This document shows positions 1-11,239 of a stretch of 64,000 nucleotides of DNA, piece after piece (the first letter of the stretch is position 1; the number at the start of each line of letters is the position of its first letter). The translations under genes were made by a program, and so were the position numbers. This DNA comes from Rhizophagus clarus (taxonomy: Eukaryota > Glomeromycota > Glomeromycetes > Glomerales > Glomeraceae), in contig BLAL01000266.1 in NCBI GenBank assembly GCA_015698045.1, forward strand, positions 558,001-622,000, given 5' to 3'. The notes below the pieces were generated by a model. It saw only the letters and a list, made by a program, of their open reading frames with translations. It ran no database searches and was not told where the DNA came from.

Positions 1-900
1 ATGGTCCGGAGTATTTCGAAGGTGAAACCCATATTTTATTTTAACGAACGTTACTAACTTTTTTTCTAGGTCCAGAAGAAGGATAAAATCTATCCAAAAG
101 TAAGCCTTTTATTTTTTATTTTTTTTTATTTAATGAACGTTACTAACGTTCGATGTTTTTTCTTTTTTTAAGTCGATGAACCCCGGGCTTTATTCAAAGG
201 TAATATACTTGAATTTTTTTTAAAAATTATAATTTTTTAATTAATTAACGAACGTTGCCAACGTTCATTTTTTTCTTTTTTTAGGCCCTGGATGCTCCAT
301 TTCGAAAGCTGGATTTTATTTTTTATTTGAAGGTATGCCCACAATTTTTTTTTTTAATTTTATTTTTTTTATTTAATGAACGTTTATTTACGTTCATCTT
401 TCTTTTTTCAGGTACAGGACGCCCTATTTTGAAGGAAAACCTTGAAAAAATTTTTTCTTGTTTAATGAACGTTTATTAATGTTCTTGTTTTTCTTTAGGT
501 ACAGGAAGCGGCTGGATTTCCAATTCGAAGATTACGATTTACTATATTTCAATAATTTAATTATACAGTCGGTATAAATTAATATAATTTATTACGAATT
601 ATTTATTCTATTTACTTAATGAAATGTTTGCTGACGTTTTCATTTTTTTTTTTCTTGCAGGTTCCAATTCTGGATGAAATTATAATTCTTTTTTTTTTAA
701 CGAAACGTTTTCATTTCTTTATAGGCCCACGACTTCCTTAAGCCTTTAAAACTTTTTAAAAAGTCATCCAGCTACTTCAAAATTTTTATCATTTGACATT
801 ATTTTTAGGTTCAGAACGCCGACAGAGTTTTTAGTGCTTCTAAATTTAGATTTTAGGTACCATTTTGAGTCCAGAACGTTATGACGCGTTTATTTTAGAG
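1..900 (+). repeat. array of intron-like repeat units
   Basis: Seven or so diverged units share one plan: a short exon-like stretch, a GTAAG/GTAAT/GTATG-type donor, an A+T-rich stretch, the motif GAACGTTACTAACGTTC (a near palindrome containing the yeast-like branch site TACTAAC), a pyrimidine run and AG. The exon-like stretches measured between AG and GT are about 30, 27 and 48 nt (starting near 70, 174 and 285). No long ORF is present. Similar units occur at 24.1-25.4 kb, 48.4-48.9 kb and 52.5-53.9 kb. Could be one arm of a foldback element whose other arm lies outside the window, or the 3' part of a real multi-intron gene. Confidence 0.6.
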
Positions 901-1162
901 TTTTTTTAATAATGCGAATATGTAATGATAATTAGAAACATGTACTTTTGCGTAGATTACGTTTTTAATACAGTAAATTATAAAACTTTATTGTATTTCA
1001 AAATAGTAATATTTAATGTTACAAATGATACACTAATTTAAATATGGTAATATACAGTAATAAAAAGTTAAAGAATTCTAAATTTCAGCGCAGATTTTTA
1101 AGTTCTTGGAGAATTGCATAGATGTTTGGAATTTGTCCTGCACAAAAATTTGACGAAGCTAT

Positions 1163-2880
1163 TGTTACGACTCGATTTGACGTAGAGGTGTGATCCGGAT
1201 GAATCTGGTCAATCTATCATCCGGATGGAAAGCGGATTCAATCCAGATTAAAAAAAACGGATCATTGGATATCTGCGGATGAGCCGTCGGACCGTAACAG
1301 ATTGATCGGATTTACATGTAAAATATTTTTTTTGATTCGATCAATCCGATCAATCCGTATCATCCGATCATCCGGTTATTAAAAAAAAATTCAAATTAAA
1401 TCTTAATATTGATCGGTTGATCAGGTATCTGAATAATCTGATAAGTCATCCGCTCAATCTGATGACGAGCCATCCGATCAATCTGACGGATAATCCGATC
1501 ATTCCGTAATCCGCGATTTAGCGGATGGGCGATGGCTCAACGGATATCCGATCTGACCGGATTTCGGATCTCACCTCTAATTTGACGTTTGATTTACTGT
1601 ACATCGATTTTAAATAATTCATGACCATGTGTGCTGGATGATGATTTACGTGCCGATTGATGTCGATTACCCGATTTGAGCGATTTACGTCGACGATAAA
1701 CATTTATTTATAAATTTTATTAGTACAAAACTCGTCCTTTTACTTTCCTTTTTGTCCTGCATTCACCTATCGGTGTACATACATTTTAATAATAAAAATA
1801 TACATTGTTTCTGCCGCATAACCTCGCGTTGTCTCATTTTTTTTTTTATTTTATTATAATGTTTTTTGCCTGTTTTGTCGAATTATAACCGATTGTTGAA
1901 TTGTTCGATGATTTTTGACGTTTTGATTAGAAGAAGTCGCCAAAATACTAGCTTGGGAAGGTATAATTACGATAATGTTACGACCTGATTTGGATTTGCG
2001 CCGATATACAACGATATACAACGAACTTCCGATATTGCATGCCGAATGATGATCAACATGCCGATTGATGTCTATTTGGCTGAATATCAGATGTGGTGAT
2101 TACGAATATAGTCACATGGTTCGATGAACATTTATTATTAGAAAAAATATATCAGATATAATTTAATATAAATAAAATATATCAACAGTTATCTGTTATA
2201 TAACATTGTGTATTTTATTGTAACTTATCGATAGACAATTAGCACAATAAAATTCGTCGTCTTCTTAATTTATTAATTAATAGTCACATTTGCCCATCCG
2301 TTACAAATGACAATTTCGATTGTTGATGAGATGTATTACGAGATCTTGATTGAAAAAAAAGAGATGAGGAATCGTTATAAAAGAGAGGGAAATTTCTGAT
2401 AGTGAAAGAGAACACAGGTAATTGGTAATATATACGATTAATAACATAGGAGTTAAGTTATAAAACCAGCCTTTACTTTCCTCTTTCTCCCTATATTCGT
2501 CTACCGGTATTCATATACAGTGTTTAAATAAAATATACATTTGTATTAACGACTTTGTCCATGTTGCTGCTGTATTATCGAATTATAGCCAATTGTAGAC
2601 GTATTTTTTGACGTTCTTAACTTGAGGATTGAAGAAGTCACCGAAATACTTGCTGGAAAAGGGTATAATTGCAATAAAAACTGGAACTAATCCTTATTGT
2701 TACTATTATGCTAGTGACGAATAATTGGTAACAAAAACAACTGGACTAATCTACATTGTGCCAGTGAAGAACAATCGGTAACACTATATAACTTTGTGTT
2801 ATTTATTTGTGATAATTATAGCCTATTGTTGGTGTATCGTTTGGCGATTTTTTTGTAACTGGAACTAGGTGAATGTATTC
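1163..2880. mobile_element. LTR-like repeats in tandem (retrotransposon fossils)
   Basis: Two diverged direct copies begin with TGTTACGAC followed by a shared GATTTG (1163 and 1976) and share internal blocks, for example a CGATTGATGTC stretch, a CTTTACTTTCCT block and a closing GGTATAATT segment. The first copy carries a 397-bp hAT-type MITE; the second runs to about 2680 and a further partial copy reaches about 2880. No internal coding region lies between them. I read them as old, broken solo-LTR-type remains, perhaps Ty3/Gypsy, but the family is a guess from the terminal TGTTAC only. Confidence 0.4.
1183..1579. mobile_element. hAT-type MITE (397 bp)
   Basis: The ends are inverted copies starting TAGAGGTGTGATCCG and TAGAGGTGAGATCCG. 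The 8-bp direct repeat ATTTGACG flanks it exactly (1175-1182 and 1580-1587). An 8-bp target duplication and a TAG-G-type end are hAT hallmarks. The inside is built from repeated ATCCGATCA/ATCCGGAT words on both strands and codes for nothing. It sits within the first LTR-like copy, so it is younger than that copy. Confidence 0.85.
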
Positions 2881-2926
2881 AATTACCATCACGAAGCTAG
2901 TAAATTTTGGTAAAAATTAGTGCCTT

Positions 2927-3310
2927 TTACCAGAAACAAACAAACAAGCTGAAAACTGAAAGCGTGAGATTATTCCTTAAATAATTAACATAAGACCAAG
3001 TTCCTAAAGTACCACGATCAATTATCACTATTGTAATACTAGCGTGCCTATAATAGAACTTCTTGATGAATCCTGCTGTATTTGTCATCCCGTAATTACC
3101 ATGCCCAATATCTATTTCATTCGATTCTGGAATTAGTTTTCTTTGGAATTCCATACTCTCTCCTTTACAAATAAATCGTCCAGTATCTCTACGATTATTG
3201 CCAGAGTTCGGTGTTAACTCAAGATCGTACGATACACAACTTAATATGTAGTATACATTATCAGAATACATCCATATCCTACGATCGAATAATCCTTAAG
3301 CTAGCTCTGC
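2927..3310 (-). CDS. hypothetical ORF, unrecognised
   Basis: An open frame of at least 114 codons with ordinary amino-acid composition rather than low complexity, including the stretch DLELTPNSGNNRRDTGRFIC and later IDIGHGNYG and ASITIVIIDRGTLGTWSY. The frame stays open upstream of the first Met into about 3310 before stops. I recognise no domain. It lies directly downstream of the transposase scrap at 3461-3700 on the same strand and may be part of the same dead element or a fragment of a host gene. Confidence 0.3.
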
Positions 3311-3460
3311 GAAAGAGGAGTTCCATAACTTCGTTGTTGATCCCTTCCCTTATTATCGGTTTGAGAACGAATCTTTCAGTTACGAAATCTCCATTATTCA
3401 CCACCTTTCTCGCCTATCTTTCGGTACAACAGATTGCTGAACGGTCGCATTTAAGCCTCT

Positions 3461-3700
3461 CTACGACCTCCTTTCAGATGTTCTATTCTCATTATGTATT
3501 CGAATTGGCAATCGTTTGGGATCAATGTTTTGTTGTAACGAATAATACACATGCTTATTCGTTTCATTTAAAGTTCCTTGAAGATTACAGAATCTGCAAC
3601 CTAAATATGAATTATGTCCTGTAACTTTTCGACAAAAGAACAAGGTATATTTATTTATTAAATAGGTAAACACCTATAGGTGAATAACTAAATATAAGAT
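3461..3700 (-). pseudogene. transposase fragment (TNP2/Plavaka-like, CACTA group)
   Basis: The peptide KVTGHNSYLGCRFCNLQGT followed by NKHVYYSLQQNID resembles the GH-x2-Y-x-GCR-x-C and H-V-Y-[FY]-P pattern of TNP2-type transposases found in CACTA-like elements. Only about 70 codons survive, with a stop at 3461 and no catalytic region nearby. Assignment rests on motif memory, so it is tentative. Confidence 0.4.
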
Positions 3701-3899
3701 AAAGGGTAATCAAAAGGTCGTGTCATTTAACAAGTTGTTCGGTACAATTTGCTTAATAATTGACTAACAATCAACTAAACTTTTACTATTGGTACTTACC
3801 CTGTCTTTTTATAACAATTCTCCATCTCTTTTTGTTCGGTGCGAATCAAGAAGCGTCAAATTATGTTACAACACATAGATGAACAGCAGGTTAAGCTGA

Positions 3900-4270
3900 T
3901 TCTATTCATTTATTCTTATCGTCAAAATTGGTTTAACTCTTTAAATAATTTACAAAAATATCACAATTTTAAGAAACTTGTCAGGAAGTTCCTTCATTAG
4001 TTCTTAGAGCAGACAATTTCACTACAATTAAACGAGAATATTTTACTGAATTCCTGACTGAAACAATGATTCATTAAGACAATTTAACGTCTGGGATAAA
4101 CTTATGGAAAAATCTATTGGATTATTACTATCAGATGACTCGGATGTTACAAACTGGACAACTAATAATGTAGTAATATTTGGTACCTTCCTTAATTCAA
4201 CCATTTATCAATCTCCCTAAATTCCAAAAAAATAGGCCGTTTAGATTTTTTTCAAAAAATTATTGGTATT
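3900..4270 (+). pseudogene. decayed BTB-BACK-TLDc gene fragment
   Basis: DNA and broken-frame translation match the BACK region of the two intact genes downstream: VPSLVLRADNF, the TEFLTE block, LTSGINLWKN and YLVPSLIQPFINLPKFQK. Small insertions, deletions and stops interrupt the frame, and BTB and TLDc parts are absent. It is the first member of a local cluster (also 5379, 8922 and, more distant, 14640). Confidence 0.7.
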
Positions 4271-5282
4271 AGTAAATCAAAGTAAAACGATAAAAAAAGT
4301 TTATTATAAAAAAACTTGTTTTCCAAATGTCTAGTTTAATGACGTTAATAAAAAGTTTACTTATCATCATCCTTGAGATCAGAGGAGATCTTCAAACTCA
4401 GATTCTTAGCAAACTTTTTTTCAAGAGACTCTTCAGACGTATACAAGAAATTAGAATATAATAAAAAGAGTATAAATAGCCATCCGTATACGAAAAGAAA
4501 CAGCATTAGTTTCAGATGGGTTGTTCGACATTTCAATACCTTTGACACCTATAGTAAATGGGTTGGCATATTAACATTCCGAAATGCAGAAATACAATAA
4601 TGTCTACCTAAAGATATTTCTTTCTGGGAATTTTTATTATTTGCTTAACCGGTCTTTGGAGATGAGATAAGGAATAAGTGCCTATCTATATACGTAATGA
4701 AAATGATCATCACGTGTACAAAATCATCGGATGAAGTCATTAATAGTTACCTGTGTTCCATCTATGTTTAAAAGAATTTGTTAGAATTTTGTTATGAGAC
4801 AATAATAGAAATGTGCAACACAATCATAAGTACTTAAATTTAATTAATTTTTGATTAGTCAGGAGCAAATATATCGATTAAGATAGCTAAGTTTGTCTTG
4901 TTATATCTTAAATTTTTTTTTAAAAAAATTGCTTTACGATTACCATTTGGACTTCTCATATGATCGAATTGTTGTGTCATTTGATCAGCATGCCAGAAAG
5001 CTGCTTAACCTTATTTGTAGCAATAATAAGCTTAATTACACATTTTCTTTCGTTGCATATGCTTATGCAGCTTTATGCAATGTTTCGCAAATGAAGGCAT
5101 AAAAAAAAATTTGAACGCCAGTTTTTGATTTTGGAAATAATTGACATTCATATTTATTTTTTTTTTACTTACTACTTTTAGCTAATCATTCTTGCCACAA
5201 CAAATGAGTTACAAAAAGAAATTAGTTTTTTTTTCAACCTAAATAAATTAGTGATTATGTCAAGTATTATTACAAGCTTTAA

Positions 5283-5315
<33 letters not shown>

Positions 5316-5378
5316 TAAAAATAAAAATAATAAAAGTAAAAAGTTAGTAGATCCGACCTATTATTTTTTTTTCCAAGT
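4271..5378. other. noncoding spacer
   Basis: No gene is supported. Short ORFs here have no recognisable content. A T run followed by an A-rich run (5282-5340) lies just upstream of the first BTB gene and is probably its promoter-proximal tract. Confidence 0.5.
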
Positions 5379-6833
5379 ATGTCTACGGAATTAACGAATT
5401 TATTATTTGAAGAATATACTAAAATCCTTGAAAATGGGGAATTTTCTGATGTAGAAATGTTAGTTGGAGAAGAACCAAACACGAAAATCTTTCGTTTACA
5501 TTCTTTTGTTTTAAAAGTTTGTTCACCTTATTTTCGTAGTGCATTCTTAGATAACTGGGTAAGAATTGAAAATAATATTATTAAATTTCAAAAACCAAAT
5601 ATTTCCATTGAAGTATTCGAAATTCTTATAAAGTGAGTATACAGAAAAAAATTTATAATTATATTATTTACATTTGCCGATTTGCGTAATATTAATTGCA
5701 TATATTTTTTTTTTAGGTATATATATAGCGGTAAGCTTGAGCTTTCAAATAATGATTTTAGAACAAATATAGCACTTTTAATTGCTGCTGATGAATTATG
5801 TATTGATGGATTGTGTACTTGTGTTGAAAATTATCTTTTTGCCGACAAAGAATCATTAAAATTGAATATTATCTTTATTTTATATACTGCAAATAAATTT
5901 GTGCGATTTACAAAATTATCACAATTTTGTAAAGAAGCTTTTCAGGAGGATCCTTCACTAGTTCTTAGAGCAGATGATTTCGTTACGATTGAACAAGAAT
6001 GTTTTATTAAATTTTTAACTGAAAATAATGATTCGTTAAAACAAATTGAAGTCTGGGATAAACTTATGGAATGGGCTATTGCAAGGTCTAATGGATTATT
6101 ACCATCAGATGTTACAAACTGGACCATTGATGATGTAACAACATTTGGTACCTTAATTCAACCGTTTATCCCTCTCATTAATTTTAAAAAAATAAACCGT
6201 TTAGATTTTCTTCAAAAAGTTAAACCATTTAAAAGCATTTTTAATGATAAATTTTACATTAAAATTATTGAACATTATTGCTTTAATTATACCTCTAAAT
6301 TGGTGAATTACATTGATTCTCAGATAATTAATTTAAAAGATGCTAAACTCATTTCTAAATGGATCAAATTAATGAAACAACAAAATCAGGAGATTACATA
6401 TGAGTTTAATTTACTTGTACGAGGAAGTAGAGATGGATTTGACAAAGATACATTTCATGAATGTTGTGATTATAAAGGACCTACGGTTACCATTGCCCGT
6501 GTTAAATATTCCAATGAGATTCTTGGAGGGTTTAATCCACATAGTTGGAAACATCAAAAAGGTTATAATAAAACAAATGAAAGTTTTATTTTTTCTTTAG
6601 ATAAAAATAATTTATGGAATTCTATTTTCAGTAAGGTTATTAATATTAAATGCGCAACTTTTAATGGCCCAAATTATGGTCCACTTTTTGGATCTGGAAA
6701 ATCGGATTTTGAAATATTATATAGGGAGAAACAAGGTCAATGTTCTAAAAAAAGTTATGAAAAAGCAATTAAACAAAGTGACGAATATTTTGAAATAGAT
6801 GATTATGAAGTTTTTCACGTAGTTTATAAATAA
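5379..6833 (+). CDS. BTB-BACK-TLDc protein 1
   Basis: Two exons, 5379-5632 and 5717-6833, joined at GTGAGT...TTTTTTAG, give 456 residues. BTB spans about residues 20-125 (FSDVEMLVGEEPNTKIFRLH, LKVCSPYFRSAF, then YIYSGKLEL after the intron). A BACK-like helical region follows (VWDKLMEWAIARSNG). The C-terminal TLDc domain starts near residue 300 and shows LGGFNP, ESFIFSL, GPLFGSGKSDFEIL. BTB-BACK proteins usually recruit substrates to cullin-3 ubiquitin ligases; TLDc is linked to oxidative-stress protection and V-ATPase binding in other eukaryotes, so the exact role here is unknown. The intron position is identical in the second gene, and both splice choices restore the invariant YIYSG. The family is greatly expanded in Rhizophagus. 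Confidence 0.93.
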
Positions 6834-8027
6834 TAAAAGTTTCTGATATTGGTAGATCAATGTAGAGTATGTTTGACTTCCGAACGTATAGTTTACTAAG
6901 TAAAAAGAGGGTGATTAAGGGATTACGTTACCTTTCAAAATAATTGATCATTATAACATAATTATATATAAAGAAAATGATTTTGTTGATAGAAATTATA
7001 AATTGCTTAGTGTTTTTCTCAGGACTTTCATTCTCAATATTTATATAAATATGCGTTTCTTTTGTGTTACAGGACATCATATATATATATATATATCAGC
7101 ATGATTTAATTATCGTTTTATCACTAGATTTAGTGAGCTAAGGAAAATTATGATGAATGTTTGTATTGTTTATCACACTTAATTTGCGTTAAGTGAAATT
7201 AATTGTATATTTATTCATTTATTTACCTATAATAAATTAGCCAATTATCTAAAAAGGTCTTTTTATACAATTTGAATATATCGGTTTATAATATATACAG
7301 TACACGAAAAAATGAAGTATTTCATTTTCACCGGCTCTTAATGCAGGTCCATATGATTTAACTAAAAAGTAAAGCTTATTAGTTTGATATTACCTAATCT
7401 CATCTTATAAGTATTTTTGAATTATTTTTAAATTCGGATTTGATTAACGATAATTTTATGATATTTTTTTTGTTACACGAAGTATTACATAGGGCGCAGG
7501 ACAAATAAAAAAAAATTTATTTGATTTATAATTTGATAAATCCTTCTAAACCAAAATACAACAAATATGATCCCTAGTAATATTGATGGTATCTTCAGAT
7601 TTTATATGTTCTTTACATGATTGCAGATTCAGTAATGAGAAACGGTGCCTAGTATAGGTACCATAACCTCTAGATTCTCATAAAAATTGAAGTATATATA
7701 TTTACGTAAGTTTCCATATTGCTGAATTAATTATATATTTGAAAAATATAAAAAAACAGTATAAATTTTTTATTTTACTTTTTGCTTTATTGAATATATT
7801 TACTTTCTAATGATGCCCATTATGCAGGCGAGAAACGGATTTTTTTGCGTCAATTTTACGTCAAGTTTCGCAAATGTAGATATTTACTCAACTTATTAAG
7901 TGATAGTCTATCAGGTGATTTTTTTTGTATTACAAAAAAGTCGGAAATTATGAAATCATCTAAATTTAGCAATCCGCCGATGTTATGTTTTTTCTGATGC
8001 ACTTTTGATTTATCACATGATTAACGC
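6834..8027. other. noncoding spacer with short AT microsatellite
   Basis: No coding signal. A short (TA)n run occurs at about 7080-7096. The rest is A+T-rich unique-looking sequence. Confidence 0.5.
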
Positions 8028-8036
8028 AAGCACTTT

Positions 8037-8811
8037 AGCATAGCGGACATCCCTATTTTATCACAATTTTACCGATCATTTGTCGATCATTTATTAATCA
8101 TTTATTCAATTTTATCACATCGATATAATTAAATTAATTAATTTTAATTAAACAATTCTACATAATAATATATTTAAATTTACTATAATTATATTAAATT
8201 TTATTAGAATTGTATGTTAAATAATATAATTTTCAAAAATAAAGAATTTTCTTACAATTTTTAGACTATTTATAAAAAAAAATTGAAAGCAATTAGCAAA
8301 AATTTAGTTATATAATTTATTTATTTGTTATCAAATTCATACAAATGCCCGAACATTAATGTTTTCAAATCCAAAAATTGACTAAAACCCGAAAATTGGC
8401 TGAATTTTAATAATTAGTAATAATTTGATAATATTGCAACAACCAGTGATCAGAATTTGATGTTTTATAGCTTATTGGATTCGTCTTAACAAGACAAACA
8501 TTTTGGTAGTAATTTCATAAATATTCGTGAAAAATTGATTGAGAAATGACGTTTTGAAAGTTTATATTTATTATACAGATTATAATAATATAATTGCAAA
8601 TGCAATTTTAGCCACAACTTCTTGATTACCTAAAATTACATTTGATTACTTCGGCAATTAACTTTAAGGCAGTTAAATTATAGCCCATAAAAGTTTCAAG
8701 CTTCGCCCAAACTTCTGTGGCTTCGCCCGAGGCTTTAAAGTCTGATATCACCAAAATTTACTATATGATCGGCAATGATCGGCAAGATGATATAAGAATG
8801 ACCGCTATGCT
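8037..8811. mobile_element. MULE-type MITE (775 bp)
   Basis: Inverted ends AGCATAGCGGACAT and AGCATAGCGGTCAT are flanked by the perfect 9-bp duplication AAGCACTTT (8028-8036 and 8812-8820). Similarity between the ends continues inward for about 50 bp (CCGATCATT words). A 9-bp duplication is typical of Mutator-like elements. There is no ORF, so it would need a transposase in trans. It ends 110 bp upstream of the second BTB gene and may contribute promoter sequence to it. Confidence 0.8.
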
Positions 8812-8921
8812 AAGCACTTTAGTTTAATTTTCGACCAAGGGTGTAGATCATAAAAAATTGAAAAAAGTTTGTAATTTTTTATTTTTATTATTTTTATTTT
8901 TATTTTGTTTGTCTTAAATAA

Positions 8922-10373
8922 ATGTCTATTCAATTATCAAATTCGTTATTTGATGAGTACGCGAAAATCCTTAAAACTGGTGAATTTTCCGATGTAGAAA
9001 TTTTAGTTGGAGAAAATGAAAACACAAAAATTTTTCGGTTACATTCTTTTGTATTAAAAGTTTGTTCGCCTTATTTTCGTAGTGCATTTTCAAGTAATTG
9101 GATAAAAGTTGAAAATAATATTATAAAATTTCAAAAACCAAATATTTCCGTTAAAGTATTTGAAATTCTTATCAAGTAAGTATAAGAAAATAATTATTAT
9201 ATTATTTACTGTATGTATTGTGTATTAATTATTTTATATTTAAGCTATATATATAGTGGTAAACTTGAACTTGCAAATAATGATGTTAAAACAAACATTT
9301 CACTTTTAATCGCAGCCGATGAATTATGTCTTAATAAATTGTGTTCTTATATTGAAAATTATCTTCTTAATGATAAGGAATCATTGAAGTCAAATTTTAT
9401 TCTTATTTTACATACTGTAAATAAATTTAAACAGTTCACAGAATTATCACGTTTTTTTGAAGAAGCTATTAAGGAAGATCCCACATTGGTTTTAAGAGCG
9501 GATGATTTCTCTATGATCGGGCAAGAACACCTTATCGAATTTTTGACTGAAAATAATAGTTCTCTAAGACAAATAGAAGTCTGGGATAAGCTTATGGAGT
9601 GGGTTATTGCTAAATCTAATGGAATACTACCATCAGATGTCACAAAGTGGACCATTGATAATGTCACAACATTTGGTACCTTAATTCAACCATTTATTTC
9701 CCTTATTAATTTCCAAGAGATAAGTCGTTTAGATTTTTTTCAAAAAATTAAACCATTCAAAGTTATTTTTGATGATAAGTTTTACATTAAAATTATTGAA
9801 TATTATTGCTTTAATAATGTCTATAAAATAGTAAATCATATAGATTCTCAAATAATTAATTTAAAAGAGGCTAAACTTATCTCTAAATGGATAAAGGTTA
9901 TTAAACGACAAAAACAGGGAGTTACTTATGATTTTAATTTACTTGTACGTGGAAGTAGAGATGGATTTGACAAAAAAACATTTCATAAATGTTGTGATAA
10001 TAAAGGACCTACAATTACTATTACTCGTGTTAAGAATTATAATGAAATTCTTGGAGGATTTAATCCATGTAATTGGGAATCTGTGGCTGGTTTCGGACGT
10101 TATATTAATACTCAAGAAAGTTTTATTTTTTCTTTAAACAAAAATATTTTTGAGAATTCTATTTTTAGTAAGGTTATTGAAACTAATTATGCAATTTATA
10201 ATGGCCCGAAGCATGGGCCATGTTTTGGATCTGGAAAATCAGATTTTGAACTACTATTAAGTAATGAAAACAATGGTCAATGTTTTATAAATAGTTATGA
10301 AAAAGCAATTGGACAAAATGATGGATATTTTGAAATAGATGATTACGAAGTATTTCAAGTTGTTTATAAATGA
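8922..10373 (+). CDS. BTB-BACK-TLDc protein 2
   Basis: Exons 8922-9175 and 9245-10373 give 460 residues, colinear with the gene at 5379 and very similar throughout. BTB: FSDVEILVGENENTKIFRLH; BACK: VWDKLMEWVIAKSNG; TLDc: LGGFNPCNWES, ESFIFSL, GPCFGSGKSDFELL. The acceptor TTTAAG lacks the long pyrimidine run of its sister but restores YIYSGKLEL. Both ends of the two proteins keep the same start (MS-x-x-L-[ST]-N) and end (VVYK). The pair is a local duplication; substitutions are scattered with the frame kept, which argues that both are under constraint. Confidence 0.93.
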
Positions 10374-11239
10374 TATTTTCTTCAGAAAAAGACTTATAAC
10401 AATCACAGTATAGGTTAAGTAAAGCAAATCCAACTGGTCAAATAAATATTTAAGATGAAATTCAATTAACAGATATTTTTATATTTAAATAATTTTTGCT
10501 TATCCATGTTATTACTTTAATTTGAATAGAGTACATTTCATAAATATGTATGATACACATAAATAACATGAAATATTATAAGCATAGGCGGTTTAGTTGG
10601 TTAATGTGTAATCAAAGATTTTCATGTAGATGCAATGCAATGGTCTATTTAATGTAAATTTGTAAATTTATATTTCTTAAAAATTTATACAATCTACATT
10701 TTTAACAACATATCTGATAATATTGAACGGTTTAGAGTATTGAAATGACACGATTGAAATGCGATATATTTTTTATTTTTAGAATATTTATCGTAAAAAG
10801 ATGCCTGTACAATTTGCACGTTACTTTGAAACCCATGTTCCCATTGGATCCAACATAGAATTAGCTCGGATTCCATATAATGACGGCAGAGGACATATGT
10901 CTGGATGATTACAAATGATTACATTTGTTGCTTATTATGCTTAACAAAAATGATGATTATACAATAATCAAAATGTCGCATAAAAGAAATTTTTAAAAAC
11001 GAGTCATTAAGTAATGTTTATTTTAATTAGCTTAGTACGACATAATTTTACTTGCGCCTACAATTATCAATTTGGAATTTCATTTCATTTAAATGTTCTA
11101 ATTTTTATAATACAGAGTATTAATTTGAATTTATTTTCAGACTTTCATATGAAAAATTTTCAAACGCTTATTCATTAATATGATTAATAACATTTTTTTT
11201 TTAAAAAAAAAAAACATATATATATATATTACAACGTTA
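10374..11239. other. noncoding spacer
   Basis: I see no gene. Short ORFs lack conserved content. A (TA)n run lies at about 11215-11228. Confidence 0.45.

Noticed and set aside
10570-10640. tRNA-like stretch GGCGGTTTAGTTGGTTAATG
   Set aside because: No acceptor stem or anticodon arm can be paired around it.
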